Part shown: positions 1 through 7,465 of the stretch, one piece after another
Layout: the number at the start of each line of letters is the position of its first letter
Position numbering within the stretch: position 1 is the first letter of the stretch
Assembly: GCA_025450095.1 (NCBI GenBank)
Contig: JANWID010000317.1
Span: forward strand, 1 to 15,563
Reading direction: 5' to 3'
Length of the DNA stretch: 15,563 nucleotides
Source: Bacteroidia bacterium
GTDB taxonomy: Bacteria > Bacteroidota > Bacteroidia > AKYH767-A > OLB10
Notes under the pieces: generated by a model
Databases searched by the model: none
Told to the model about the DNA's origin: nothing
The model's input: the letters and a program-made list of their open reading frames with translations, nothing else
Position numbers and translations under genes: made by a program

Positions 1-798
1 ATCAGGAAATTGAACAGTAGTATAATAATATGCCTGATTAACCACTTCTTCGATAATGGAATTCAGGTCAGTATGTATCCTGTCGCCAGGTTCGAGCGTA
101 GGTTCCACCGATAACACCGCCTGACAAGCCTGGACCGAATGCTGAAGTTGCAGCGCGGTTTTTTGAAGCGGATGTTGCTTGTCACTGCTTATTTTCATAA
201 TTAAAGGTGCTGCTGTTTTCAGATTATCAGCCACTTCCTTCCAGCCGTTTACCATGTTTTTCTTAGTTGCAACTTCCACCGATCCGGCTTCTATTATTTT
301 CTGCCGGGCCGCCACCTGGGCTTCCGAACTGATCAACTGTTCTTTTAGACCAGCAAGTTTTCTGAAACGATTCAGCAACAACAATACAGCAATCCCGATA
401 AGGGTTCCAAAAAAGAAAAGTGTATTCCGGATCATTTTAAAATTCTCGCGGTCAATATCTTCGTTACCTGCTTTGAGAACAGTAATTTCCTGTTCCTTAG
501 CATCAATTGCCTCTCTGCGTTTCCGCTGCGATTTGAGAAATTCATTCTGCAAGGCACGTAAAACGCTGTCGTTTTCAGCACGGTAAATCGATTCCTGAAT
601 TTTCCCAGCTTTTTCAAAAGCATCCAGGGCTTCCGCATTTTTATTGGAATTCATCAGCAGTTGCGCCTCTTTTCGATACTCACGGAGCAATTCTATATCC
701 TGTTGCAGGTTAGGTGCAGCCCAGGATGTGCTACCGGTTAGAACAGAGAAAAAAATAGAAATCTTAAATAATTTAAAAAGAATATTATAGCACTTCAC
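1..798 (-). CDS. Membrane-anchored sensor protein, probable histidine kinase (3' part beyond window)
   Basis: Translating the minus strand from the GTG at 798 gives 266 open codons running off the left edge. The first ~27 residues form a signal peptide (short basic start, hydrophobic core, likely cut after SWA). Residues ~32-75 look like one TPR-type helical hairpin, ~76-122 a charged coiled coil, ~125-145 a single membrane helix (FFFGTLIGIAVLLLL), and ~146-180 a second charged helix. The last visible part (DLNSIIEEVVNQAYYY, ~245-259) resembles the segment leading into the ATPase domain of Bacteroidota sensor kinases. The layout, a periplasmic helical sensor, one membrane helix and a cytoplasmic output, fits a two-component sensor, but the catalytic boxes lie outside the window and I see no clear phospho-accepting H-box, so 'kinase' is inference. 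GTG is the only plausible start after the in-frame TGA upstream. It follows prmC on the same strand after 93 bp. Confidence 0.7.
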   Translation of the reverse strand, partial: MKCYNILFKLFKISIFFSVLTGSTSWAAPNLQQDIELLREYRKEAQLLMNSNKNAEALDAFEKAGKIQESIYRAENDSVLRALQNEFLKSQRKRREAIDAKEQEITVLKAGNEDIDRENFKMIRNTLFFFGTLIGIAVLLLLNRFRKLAGLKEQLISSEAQVAARQKIIEAGSVEVATKKNMVNGWKEVADNLKTAAPLIMKISSDKQHPLQKTALQLQHSVQACQAVLSVEPTLEPGDRIHTDLNSIIEEVVNQAYYYTTVQFPD

Positions 799-828
799 AC
801 GCGGGGAATTGGATTTTCAAATATGTAA

Positions 829-836
829 CAAAGATA
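829..836 (-). promoter_or_regulatory. Candidate -7 promoter element for the sensor gene
   Basis: On the minus strand this reads TATCTTTG, an exact match to the Bacteroidota -7 consensus TAnnTTTG, 30 bases before the GTG start at 798. I see no convincing TTG -33 element at the right distance. It implies the sensor gene can be transcribed separately from prmC. Confidence 0.45.
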
Positions 837-891
837 GTTATTATGAAAAACTGGTTGCTCTCTGATTTTCAACATACATTTGTTAATCACC

Positions 892-1728
892 TTACTGAAC
901 CCGGGAAGCCCTTATAAAACGTAGCTTTCCGCTCATATCATTCCTGGTAAGAATATTTCCAAACCCGGTAATTCTTAAGTAATTAACCACATCCTTGTAT
1001 GTTTCCGGATGCACCTCATAATAAATAACGCCATCAGCTTTCAGTTGTTTTACAGCAAAATCACAAATCGCCTTATAATATATAATCGGATCATCGTCCG
1101 GTGAAAAAAGTGCAGTATGAGGTTCATACCGGGTCACATTTATGGCCATGTGCGATTGTTGAGATAACGGAATATAAGGTGGATTGCTTACTATAATATC
1201 AAAACCAGCGGGAACCGAAAACAGAGGATTGAGGACCGAATCTTCCACAAAAAGAATTTCAGCATCCAGATTTTCCGCGTTGATACGGGCTACTTCCAGT
1301 GCTTCGCGTGAAATATCCGAAGCATAAACTGTTAGAGATTTATGATGTAGCTTTAGAGTAATAGCAATACATCCGGAGCCGGTACCAATATCCAGGACCT
1401 TTTTGTCAGAAGTATTTTGTATTTCCTTATTAATCCAGTCTGTAAGCTCTTCCGTTTCAGGTCGTGGAATGAGAACCCTGGAATTCACCCTGAATTCCAA
1501 ACCATGGAAATGTTGAATTCCTGTTACATACTGCAACGGTTCACCGGCTTCAAGTCGTGATAGATCATCCTGGAAAAATGGGGGAAGATTATTTTGATTA
1601 AATTCTATTGCAAAACTATTCCCAAGCCGGTCAGTAATATAACCTTTTGCGATGGCTATGGCTTCTTCTTTACCATACAGATGCTTTATCCTGGAAACAA
1701 TTTCTGCTATAATTTCAGAGCCTTTCAT
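892..1728 (-). CDS. prmC: Peptide chain release factor N5-glutamine methyltransferase PrmC (HemK family)
   Basis: PrmC methylates the glutamine of the GGQ motif in release factors RF1 and RF2 in the cytoplasm, using S-adenosylmethionine, and so speeds translation termination. The 278-residue product has the family layout: a helical N-terminal domain (~1-75) for release-factor binding, the PRPETEEL segment at ~89-96, SAM motif I as LDIGTGSGC at ~112-120, and the catalytic NPPY at 182-185. Length is normal for PrmC. The frame is open for 40 more codons upstream to 1848, but that extension runs through the divergent ribD start and has no family similarity, so I chose the ATG at 1728, which gives the expected N-terminus. 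It is transcribed divergently from ribD with only 44 bp between start codons. Confidence 0.95.
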   Translation of the reverse strand: MKGSEIIAEIVSRIKHLYGKEEAIAIAKGYITDRLGNSFAIEFNQNNLPPFFQDDLSRLEAGEPLQYVTGIQHFHGLEFRVNSRVLIPRPETEELTDWINKEIQNTSDKKVLDIGTGSGCIAITLKLHHKSLTVYASDISREALEVARINAENLDAEILFVEDSVLNPLFSVPAGFDIIVSNPPYIPLSQQSHMAINVTRYEPHTALFSPDDDPIIYYKAICDFAVKQLKADGVIYYEVHPETYKDVVNYLRITGFGNILTRNDMSGKLRFIRASRVQ

Positions 1729-1736
1729 GAGGGCGC

Positions 1737-1762
1737 TAAAGGTAAAAAAAGACTTACATTTA
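1737..1762. promoter_or_regulatory. Compact divergent promoter region prmC/ribD
   Basis: The 44 bp between the prmC and ribD starts hold one near-match to the -7 consensus TAnnTTTG in each direction: TACCTTTA on the minus strand (1744 to 1737) for prmC and TACATTTA on the plus strand (1755-1762) for ribD. Each has the final G replaced by A. Each would leave a leader of only a few bases. The real promoters could instead lie inside the opposite gene. Confidence 0.3.
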
Positions 1763-1772
1763 CCGGATCTGG

Positions 1773-2825
1773 ATGGCTGTGGAACACGAAAGATATATGC
1801 GCCGGTGCTTTCAGATGGCCAGCCTGGGAGCTGGTTCGGTTTCGCCAAATCCCCTGGTTGGTTCTGTATTGGTTTATGAAAACAAAATTATCGCTGAAGG
1901 CTGGCATAAAAAATTCGGAGGACCTCATGCTGAAGTGGAAGTGCTCAGCCTGGTGAATGATTCTGAAGTGCTCAAAAAATCTACACTTTATGTAAATCTT
2001 GAGCCATGTTCACATACAGGTAAAACTCCACCATGCACCGAACTTATCATTTCTAAAGGAGTTGGTAGTGTTGCGATATCTATCCGGGATCCTTTTCCTG
2101 CTGTAAATGGCAGTGGTGTTGCCGCTCTTAAAAAAGCCGGTATCCGGGTAACCGAGAATATTCTTTCAGAAGAAGGGTCCTGGCTGAACAGGAGATTTAT
2201 TACTTTTCACAAACTACATCGACCTTATATTACTTTAAAATGGGCTGAAACTGCTGATGGTTTTGTTGCTCCTGATCCCAATTCAAAAAATTCCGGAATT
2301 TACTGGATCAGCAATTCAGCCTCCAGGCTTTTGGTTCATTTTCAACGTAGCCATGAAGATGGAATCCTTGCCGGAAATAAGACGATTGCCTCCGATAATC
2401 CTTTTTTAAATGTCAGGGGAATTAGCGGGCACGATCCCGTGAAAATTATTATCGATCCGCAATTAAAACTGGATCTGAAATTAAATGTTTTCAAAAGCCC
2501 GACGAAAACCTATATTGTTAATGCAATCAAATCGGGAGAAGATCAAAATCTGACATATGTTAAATTCCGGAACCTGAATAACCTTTTGTCCGAACTGGTC
2601 GAATTTCTTTTTAAGGAACAAATTCAATCAGTGCTGGTGGAAGGAGGTGCATTTACAATCAGTGAATTTATTAACCATGGCATATGGGATGAAGCGCAGG
2701 TTTTCAGGAGTAGCAGTTTGCTCGAATCCGGAATCACTGCACCGGTTACCGGTACTCCGGTAATTTCACGGTATAAGATCGGTTCCGATACTTTATCAAT
2801 ACATCTTAATAATACTGTTGCCTGA
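1773..2825 (+). CDS. ribD: Bifunctional riboflavin biosynthesis deaminase/reductase RibD
   Basis: RibD carries out two successive steps of riboflavin synthesis: deamination of the pyrimidine made from GTP, then NADPH-dependent reduction of the ribosyl group to ribityl. The 350-residue product has both domains. The N-terminal cytidine-deaminase-like domain (~1-145) shows the zinc site H52-A-E54 and the PCSHTGKTPPC signature with C79 and C88. The C-terminal reductase domain (~150-350) starts at PYITLKWAETADG and has the ASDNP segment and the VEGG motif at ~289-292. The start MAVEHERYMRRC matches the family N-terminus (H-E-x-Y-M-x-R-C). It is the first gene of a plus-strand run, and the next gene starts one base after its stop. 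No riboflavin (FMN) riboswitch is visible upstream, and the 44-bp gap could not hold one. Confidence 0.96.
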   Translation: MAVEHERYMRRCFQMASLGAGSVSPNPLVGSVLVYENKIIAEGWHKKFGGPHAEVEVLSLVNDSEVLKKSTLYVNLEPCSHTGKTPPCTELIISKGVGSVAISIRDPFPAVNGSGVAALKKAGIRVTENILSEEGSWLNRRFITFHKLHRPYITLKWAETADGFVAPDPNSKNSGIYWISNSASRLLVHFQRSHEDGILAGNKTIASDNPFLNVRGISGHDPVKIIIDPQLKLDLKLNVFKSPTKTYIVNAIKSGEDQNLTYVKFRNLNNLLSELVEFLFKEQIQSVLVEGGAFTISEFINHGIWDEAQVFRSSSLLESGITAPVTGTPVISRYKIGSDTLSIHLNNTVA

Positions 2826-2826
2826 T

Positions 2827-3705
2827 ATGCTGGGGAACCTCCTGTTAAGCATCCTGACTGCGACGGGATTATTTCTGATCCTGAAATGTTTTCACAGTTG
2901 GAAAATTGATACCCTGCATGGTATTGCCTTTAACTATTGGGCAGCAGCAGGCTTAGCATTTGCAGTTTCTCCTACCCAGGTAATTTCCCATAGCCACGAA
3001 CTTTTGAATTTTGCATACATGCCGGTCCTGACGGGTGGACTTTTTATTCTGGTCTTTTTTATTACCGGTCTTACTACTCAAAAGTTTGGAGTAGGGCTGG
3101 CATCGGTAGCGTCCAAAATGTCGATGGTGATACCGGTAACAGCCGGAGTGTTGTTATACAATGAATCCATGGGCCTGCAAAAATTAGCAGGGATCTTATT
3201 TGCAATACCTGCAATAATCCTGGTAAGCAGATCCGGATCCGGGACCGGGGCAAATAGACAAGGAATTTTAATGTTGAGTCTGCCGGTGATGCTTTTCGTT
3301 GGAGCAGGAATAGTTGACACGGTAATAAAATATTTCCAGCATCATTTTATGAATGATGAAAACAGGCAACTGATTATTGTCTCAATCTTTTTAAGCGCTG
3401 GAATTTTTGGTATGATCAGGGTTTTGTATGAAGTATTTTATTTGAAGAAAACATTGCTGCTGCGAAGTGTTTTCGGTGGTATTCTTCTGGGAGTTACCAA
3501 TTACCTTTCCCTGCATTTTCTATTAATATGCCTGGAAACTCCCGGAAGTGAAAGCAGCACCATATTCGCCTATGTAAATGTGGGAATCGTAATTACATCT
3601 TTTCTTTCCGGCATCCTGATATTCGGAGAACGGCCCGAACGTCCGCGAATTATTGGCGTTGTACTTTCCATCATCGCAATTACCATTCTTTCGGGAACAC
3701 TGTAA
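2827..3705 (+). CDS. EamA/DMT-family transporter-like membrane protein
   Basis: This is a polytopic inner-membrane protein of 292 residues with about ten hydrophobic helices, the usual size and layout of a drug/metabolite transporter (EamA) made of two five-helix repeats. Each repeat ends with the family pattern of a glutamate before a glycine-containing helix: LYNESMGLQKLAGILFA in the first half and ILIFGERPERPRIIGVVLS in the second. The transported compound cannot be told from sequence. A TTG codon at 2818 overlapping the end of ribD would add three residues, but I prefer the ATG at 2827, one base after the ribD stop. Its place between ribD and yigZ suggests co-transcription. A riboflavin-related cargo is possible from position but unproven. 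Confidence 0.8.
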   Translation: MLGNLLLSILTATGLFLILKCFHSWKIDTLHGIAFNYWAAAGLAFAVSPTQVISHSHELLNFAYMPVLTGGLFILVFFITGLTTQKFGVGLASVASKMSMVIPVTAGVLLYNESMGLQKLAGILFAIPAIILVSRSGSGTGANRQGILMLSLPVMLFVGAGIVDTVIKYFQHHFMNDENRQLIIVSIFLSAGIFGMIRVLYEVFYLKKTLLLRSVFGGILLGVTNYLSLHFLLICLETPGSESSTIFAYVNVGIVITSFLSGILIFGERPERPRIIGVVLSIIAITILSGTL

Positions 3706-3708
3706 TTT

Positions 3709-4323
3709 ATGTTCGAAGATTCATACATTACCATTGAGGCTCCGGCAGCAGGCTTGTTCAGCAACCGGGGAAGCAGGTTCATAAGTTTAGCCGCTCCTGT
3801 TCGTACGGAAAACGATGTAAAAGAAATGCTACAAAAAGTCAGATCAGATCATCCGAAAGCCAATCATCATTGTTATGCCTTCCGTCTCGGACCATCAAAA
3901 TCGGTTTTCCGTTATTCAGATGACAGGGAGCCCTCAGGTACAGCCGGGAAACCTATCTACGGAGTAATTCAGGCAAACGATCTCACCGATATTATTATCG
4001 TTGTTTCACGTATTTTCGGTGGCACTTTGCTGGGAGTTCCCGGTTTGATATATGCTTACCGCGAAGCTGCCCGGTCAGCTATAGTAAATGCAAAGATCAT
4101 AACTGCTTTTATTATGGAAAAATACCGTCTCCGTTTTGAGTATGCAATACAATTTGGAATCATGGATTTGATTAAACAAACCGGTGCAAGAATCCTTAAA
4201 CGACAGGAATCGGATGAATGTATTCTCGAAATTGAGCTTTCGAAACCCGATGCCGGGCTTTTACTGGAAAAGATCAGGAACAATTACCTGCTGAAAGAAA
4301 ATTGTGAAATAAAAGTAATATGA
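3709..4323 (+). CDS. YigZ/IMPACT (UPF0029) family protein
   Basis: The product has 204 residues, the usual size for bacterial YigZ. The N-terminal Impact domain (~1-125) shows both family signatures: DDREPSGTAGKPI at ~71-83 (normally DGEPSGTAGxP; here an extra-charged DDRE variant) and VVSRIFGGTLLGVPGLIYAYR at ~98-118. The C-terminal ~140-204 is the small ferredoxin-like domain (DUF1949 type). Eukaryotic IMPACT regulates the eIF2 kinase GCN2. The bacterial protein's role is not established, though nucleic-acid or ribosome binding has been suggested for the fold. It starts 3 bp after the transporter gene and ends in an ATGA overlap with the peptidase gene, so the two are probably translationally coupled. 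Confidence 0.9.
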   Translation: MFEDSYITIEAPAAGLFSNRGSRFISLAAPVRTENDVKEMLQKVRSDHPKANHHCYAFRLGPSKSVFRYSDDREPSGTAGKPIYGVIQANDLTDIIIVVSRIFGGTLLGVPGLIYAYREAARSAIVNAKIITAFIMEKYRLRFEYAIQFGIMDLIKQTGARILKRQESDECILEIELSKPDAGLLLEKIRNNYLLKENCEIKVI

Positions 4324-5249
4324 ACCAATTTGACCCGGAACTACTAAAAGCACTCTGCACTATTCATTCTCCTTCGGGCAATGAATCAGGCATGAAGGAA
4401 TTTTTGTTGGATTATATTTACCGTAATTGTGCAAACTGGGCCATAAAAACGGAAATTATTCGAGGACCTGATTTTCAAAATTGCGTTGTTCTGATTTTTG
4501 GAAAACCATCCACCGCGGTGTTTGCTCATATTGATTCCATAGGTTTCACAGTAGGATACGATAATAACCTGATCCGCATCGGAGGACCTAAAGTTGCTAA
4601 CGGGTATATACTGACAGGAAATGATTCTACCGGAGCTGTGGAATGTACTATTGAATCCGATGAAGAAACTGGTAAAATGAAAGCAGCATACCAACGCATT
4701 ATCGACCCGGGAACGGATTTAACTTTCAAATGTAATTTTCGCCTGGATGAAAATTATGTGCAATCATGTTATCTCGATAACCGTCTTGGAGTTTATATAG
4801 CGCTTCAGCTTGCTTCCACGCTGCGCAATGGGGCTATTGTATTTTCATGCTGGGAAGAACATGGCGGTGGAACTGCCGGGTATCTTGCCGGATATTTATA
4901 TAAGAAATTTCAAATCAGGCAGGCACTCATTTGTGATATTACCTGGGTGACTGAAGGTGTACATCATGGAAAGGGAGTTGCAGTTTCAATGCGTGATGCC
5001 GGAATTCCTCGCAGAATTTTTGTAAACAGGATTCGGGAAATTCTCGAAAAAAATAAAATAAAATACCAGCTTGAAGTTGAAAGCGCAGGTGGAAGCGATG
5101 GATCTGAAATTCAAAAATCACCATTTCCAATCGAGTGGTGTTTTATCGGGGCCCCTGAAGATGGAGTGCATTCGCCGGATGAGAAAGTTCACCTTGATGA
5201 TATCAGGAGCATGCTGGAAGCATACGGGATGCTTACGGAAAAGCTTTAA
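4320..5249 (+). CDS. M42-family-like metallo-aminopeptidase
   Basis: This 309-residue protein resembles M42 aminopeptidases/endoglucanases, cytoplasmic dinuclear-metal exopeptidases. The expected metal and catalytic residues can be picked out in order: H70 and D72 in FAHIDSIGF, bridging D153 in YLDNRLGV, the catalytic pair E179-E180 in CWEEHGGGTAGY, D206 in ICDITW, and H284 in GVHSPDEKV. The start MNQFDPELLKALCTIHSPSGNE matches the family (SPSGxE segment). It is somewhat shorter than the usual ~340-360 residues, with trimming likely in the insert domain (~75-140). The start overlaps the yigZ stop as ATGA. At its 3' end it converges on the thioesterase gene with the stop codons overlapping. 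Some family members are annotated as cellulases, and I see nothing here to support that. Confidence 0.86.
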   Translation: MNQFDPELLKALCTIHSPSGNESGMKEFLLDYIYRNCANWAIKTEIIRGPDFQNCVVLIFGKPSTAVFAHIDSIGFTVGYDNNLIRIGGPKVANGYILTGNDSTGAVECTIESDEETGKMKAAYQRIIDPGTDLTFKCNFRLDENYVQSCYLDNRLGVYIALQLASTLRNGAIVFSCWEEHGGGTAGYLAGYLYKKFQIRQALICDITWVTEGVHHGKGVAVSMRDAGIPRRIFVNRIREILEKNKIKYQLEVESAGGSDGSEIQKSPFPIEWCFIGAPEDGVHSPDEKVHLDDIRSMLEAYGMLTEKL

Positions 5250-5656
5250 CCGGGAAAATATTTTTCTAACCTGGATTTTACAAATTCAGGAACCTGGCAG
5301 GGTTTACCACTTTTGATATCCACAAACACCAGAGTGGTTTCGGCAACATTCAATAGTAGTCCTTCCTGGTTATATGTTTCATAATGGAAAGCGATTCTGA
5401 CACGTGGCATTTCACGGATCTGGGTTTTCAGAGTCAGCTGATCATCGTAATATGCCGGTTTCAGATATTTAATTTTATATTCAGATACCGGAAGGCTGAT
5501 GCCACTGTCTTCCATTTCACGATAGCTGATTCCCATTTCACGGAGAGATTCCACGCGAGCCACTTCAAAATAAGAGGCATAATTTCCATAATAAACATAC
5601 CCCATCCGGTCGGTTTCACCGTACCGTACCCGAACCTGGATTTCCGTATTGATCAT
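5246..5656 (-). CDS. Acyl-CoA thioesterase, YbgC / 4-hydroxybenzoyl-CoA thioesterase-like (hotdog fold)
   Basis: The product is a 136-residue hotdog-fold thioesterase, expected to hydrolyse acyl-CoA thioesters in the cytoplasm. The catalytic segment is near the N-terminus: YGETDRMGYVYYGNYASYFE (~12-31), with D16 at the position of the catalytic aspartate in the 4-hydroxybenzoyl-CoA thioesterase family, followed by the long helix EVARVESLREMG. Length is typical. An in-frame TTG at 5704 would add 16 residues rich in L, F and K, but it lies upstream of a good -7 promoter match, so I chose the ATG at 5656. Its TAA overlaps the peptidase TAA in a shared TTAA, so there is no room for a terminator between the two convergent genes. 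The substrate is unknown. Confidence 0.9.
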   Translation of the reverse strand: MINTEIQVRVRYGETDRMGYVYYGNYASYFEVARVESLREMGISYREMEDSGISLPVSEYKIKYLKPAYYDDQLTLKTQIREMPRVRIAFHYETYNQEGLLLNVAETTLVFVDIKSGKPCQVPEFVKSRLEKYFPG

Positions 5657-5692
5657 TTTAAAAAGTGCAAATATTTTTTTTAGCAGAAGCTT

Positions 5693-5700
5693 CAAAAATA
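5693..5700 (-). promoter_or_regulatory. Candidate -7 promoter element for the thioesterase gene
   Basis: The minus strand reads TATTTTTG here, an exact match to TAnnTTTG, leaving about 30 bases of AT-rich leader before the ATG at 5656. No clear TTG -33 element. It sits back-to-back with the plus-strand candidate at 5714-5721. Confidence 0.4.
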
Positions 5701-5713
5701 GCACTTCATTTAT

Positions 5714-5721
5714 TATAATTG
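5714..5721 (+). promoter_or_regulatory. Candidate -7 promoter element for the split nucleotidase operon
   Basis: TATAATTG matches TAnnTTTG at seven of eight positions. It would give a leader of about 28 bases before the ATG at 5755. It argues against the TTG at 5719, inside this element, being the translation start. Confidence 0.33.
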
Positions 5722-5754
5722 TATCTGGTTTTTCTCCGCCCCCTCCCGGAATTC

Positions 5755-6510
5755 ATGAAAGATTATCGATTGACCTTGATTCTTGTATTGGGATTATTAT
5801 TTTCCTGCAGGACTTCTTATAAATATGACACACCTGCTGTAAAATATTACCAACCGGGGAAAGATACTTTTGCAGGAACAGATTCATCATTTTTAAAAAT
5901 AATTTTTCCTTACCGGGAAAAATTGAACCTGGTAATGAACGACACACTGGCATTTGCTTCTGTTTCACTGGAGAAAGGTCAGCCTGAAAGTGCCCTTGGA
6001 AATTTTGTTGCAGATGCCTGTTACCGTGTTACACTAAATCATATCGATTCGATCGGAATAACTGCACCCGACTTTTGTGTGCTGAACAATGGTGGATTAA
6101 GAAGCAGCCTGCCTGCAGGATTAATTACACGGAAAAATGTATTTGAACTGATGCCATTTGAGAATGAACTGGTAATTGTAACTTTACCCGGAACGGCAGT
6201 ATTTGAATTGCTGGAATATATTTCAGATAAAGGAGGTGTTCCGGTTTCCAACTTAAAAATGATGCTCTTCCCGGAACACCTGGAAGAGGCCGTAATTGGT
6301 AACACATTTTTCGACAGTTCCAAAACTTACCGTGTACTGACGTCTGACTACCTGGCATACGGCGGAGATGCGATGACTGTTTTTTCAAAAAACACTTCGC
6401 TTGATTTTACCGGAACAAAAGTCCGGGATGCAATAACGGAATACCTGCAACAGCTTTACACGAACAATATTACCCTGGATCCTGTCATCGATGGAAGGCT
6501 CTCAAAATAA
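5755..6510 (+). CDS. Lipoprotein with the 5'-nucleotidase C-terminal domain
   Basis: The 251-residue product begins MKDYRLTLILVLGLLFSC, a lipoprotein signal peptide with lipobox LFSC and C18 as the lipidated residue. The rest is the C-terminal, substrate-binding domain of UshA-type 5'-nucleotidases. Visible signatures are LGNFVADACYR (~81-91), LNNGGLRSSLPAGLIT (~108-123), FELMPFENELVIVTLPG, and LTSDYLAYGGDAMTVF near 200. It has no metallophosphatase motifs, so it cannot be catalytic alone. Those are in the next gene, which starts 20 bp before this stop codon. I infer that the two products form one enzyme outside the cytoplasmic membrane, in which this domain holds the nucleotide base and the partner supplies the metals. 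I chose the ATG at 5755 over the TTG at 5719 because it gives a clean signal peptide. Confidence 0.88.
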   Translation: MKDYRLTLILVLGLLFSCRTSYKYDTPAVKYYQPGKDTFAGTDSSFLKIIFPYREKLNLVMNDTLAFASVSLEKGQPESALGNFVADACYRVTLNHIDSIGITAPDFCVLNNGGLRSSLPAGLITRKNVFELMPFENELVIVTLPGTAVFELLEYISDKGGVPVSNLKMMLFPEHLEEAVIGNTFFDSSKTYRVLTSDYLAYGGDAMTVFSKNTSLDFTGTKVRDAITEYLQQLYTNNITLDPVIDGRLSK

Positions 6511-7441
6511 AACCCGAAAAGAATTTCTTTCTCAATTAACCGGCGGTGCTCTGGCAGTTGCCGCAATGAACTGGACAACCCTGCTTAAAGCAGATGGTAA
6601 TCTGATTCAGATTACCATCCTTCATACCAATGATGTACACAGTCATGTGGATCCGTTTGATGATAACCATCCGAAGTATGCAGGTATGGGAGGTGTTGCA
6701 AGAAGGGCCGCTATAATAAAAAAATTCCGCAATGAAGAAAGAAATATTTTACTTTTCGATGCAGGTGATATTTTTCAGGGTACTCCTTATTATAACATGT
6801 ATGGTGGAGAACTCGAGATAAAACTGATGAATATGATGGGATATGATGCCGCAACAATCGGTAATCATGATTTTGATAATGGAGTTCAGGCACTTGCAAC
6901 ACAACAGGCAAATGCAACTTTTCCACTGCTCAATTGCAATTATGATTTTTCAGAAACACCAATGCAGGGTAAATCACAACCTTATAGAATTTTTACTAAA
7001 GAGGGAATCCGGATCGGAGTATTTGGTGTGGGCATTGAACTGAACGGGCTCGTGAATTCCCGTTTAACAGGAAAAACAAAATATATTGAACCAATGCATC
7101 GTGTAAATGAAATTTCTGCTTATCTTAAGACACGAAAAAAATGCCACCTGGTTGTTTGCTTATCACATCTTGGTTTTGATTATAAGGAAGATAAAATTTC
7201 AGATACCAGGTTGGCTGCATCAAGTGAAAATATTGATTTGATTATTGGAGGTCATACTCATACCTTTCTGGATGAACCACTTAAAATTAAAAACAAAAAA
7301 GGAATGGAAGTATTAATTACACAAGCTGGCTGGGCAGGTTTGCGACTGGGAAGAATTGACTACCATTTTGAAAGGGAAACAGGAAAAAAAATTAATGTAG
7401 TGTCCACAATGAAAGAAATGAATAAGTCAAGTGAAATATAA
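6491..7441 (+). CDS. Exported metallophosphatase: 5'-nucleotidase N-terminal catalytic domain
   Basis: The 316-residue product is the catalytic calcineurin-like half of a UshA-type 5'-nucleotidase, which removes phosphate from nucleotides or related esters. Metal-site motifs are all present: LHTNDVHSH (D48, H50), LLFDAGDIFQGT (D93), TIGNHDFDNG (N125, H126, D127), CLSHLGFD (~215) and GGHTHT (~252-257). The first ~34 residues carry TRKEFLSQL followed by a glycine/alanine-rich hydrophobic stretch, like a degenerate Tat signal with RK in place of RR, so export is likely. Translation overlaps the preceding lipoprotein gene by 20 bp, pointing to coupling. The usual C-terminal nucleotidase domain is missing from this protein and is encoded by the gene upstream: a swapped split. 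The 3' end is followed by a T-rich tract without a hairpin. Confidence 0.92.
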   Translation: MEGSQNKTRKEFLSQLTGGALAVAAMNWTTLLKADGNLIQITILHTNDVHSHVDPFDDNHPKYAGMGGVARRAAIIKKFRNEERNILLFDAGDIFQGTPYYNMYGGELEIKLMNMMGYDAATIGNHDFDNGVQALATQQANATFPLLNCNYDFSETPMQGKSQPYRIFTKEGIRIGVFGVGIELNGLVNSRLTGKTKYIEPMHRVNEISAYLKTRKKCHLVVCLSHLGFDYKEDKISDTRLAASSENIDLIIGGHTHTFLDEPLKIKNKKGMEVLITQAGWAGLRLGRIDYHFERETGKKINVVSTMKEMNKSSEI

Positions 7442-7465
7442 TTTTTTTTTTATTTTTTTTTCACC

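Noticed and set aside
179..638. Open frames of 135 codons (plus, 179-586) and 68 codons (minus, 432-638)
   Set aside because: Both lie inside the long minus-strand sensor frame 1-798, whose translation has a signal peptide, coiled coils and a membrane helix. The short frames show no family features.
1729..1772. FMN riboswitch upstream of ribD
   Set aside because: The whole gap to prmC is 44 bp, too short for the aptamer, and no such fold would fit without lying inside prmC.
1729..1848. Forty-codon N-terminal extension of prmC
   Set aside because: It reads through the divergent ribD start and encodes nothing like the PrmC N-terminus; the ATG at 1728 gives the expected protein.
2818..2826. 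TTG start for the EamA-type transporter overlapping ribD
   Set aside because: It adds only three residues; an ATG lies one base after the ribD stop.
5316..5324. ATATCCACA, one mismatch from a DnaA box
   Set aside because: It lies inside the thioesterase coding sequence with no partner sites nearby. About a dozen one-mismatch matches are expected by chance in this much DNA.
7442..7461. T-rich tract as a rho-independent terminator of the nucleotidase gene
   Set aside because: No stable GC-containing stem precedes it in the end of the coding region, so it lacks the hairpin half of a terminator.
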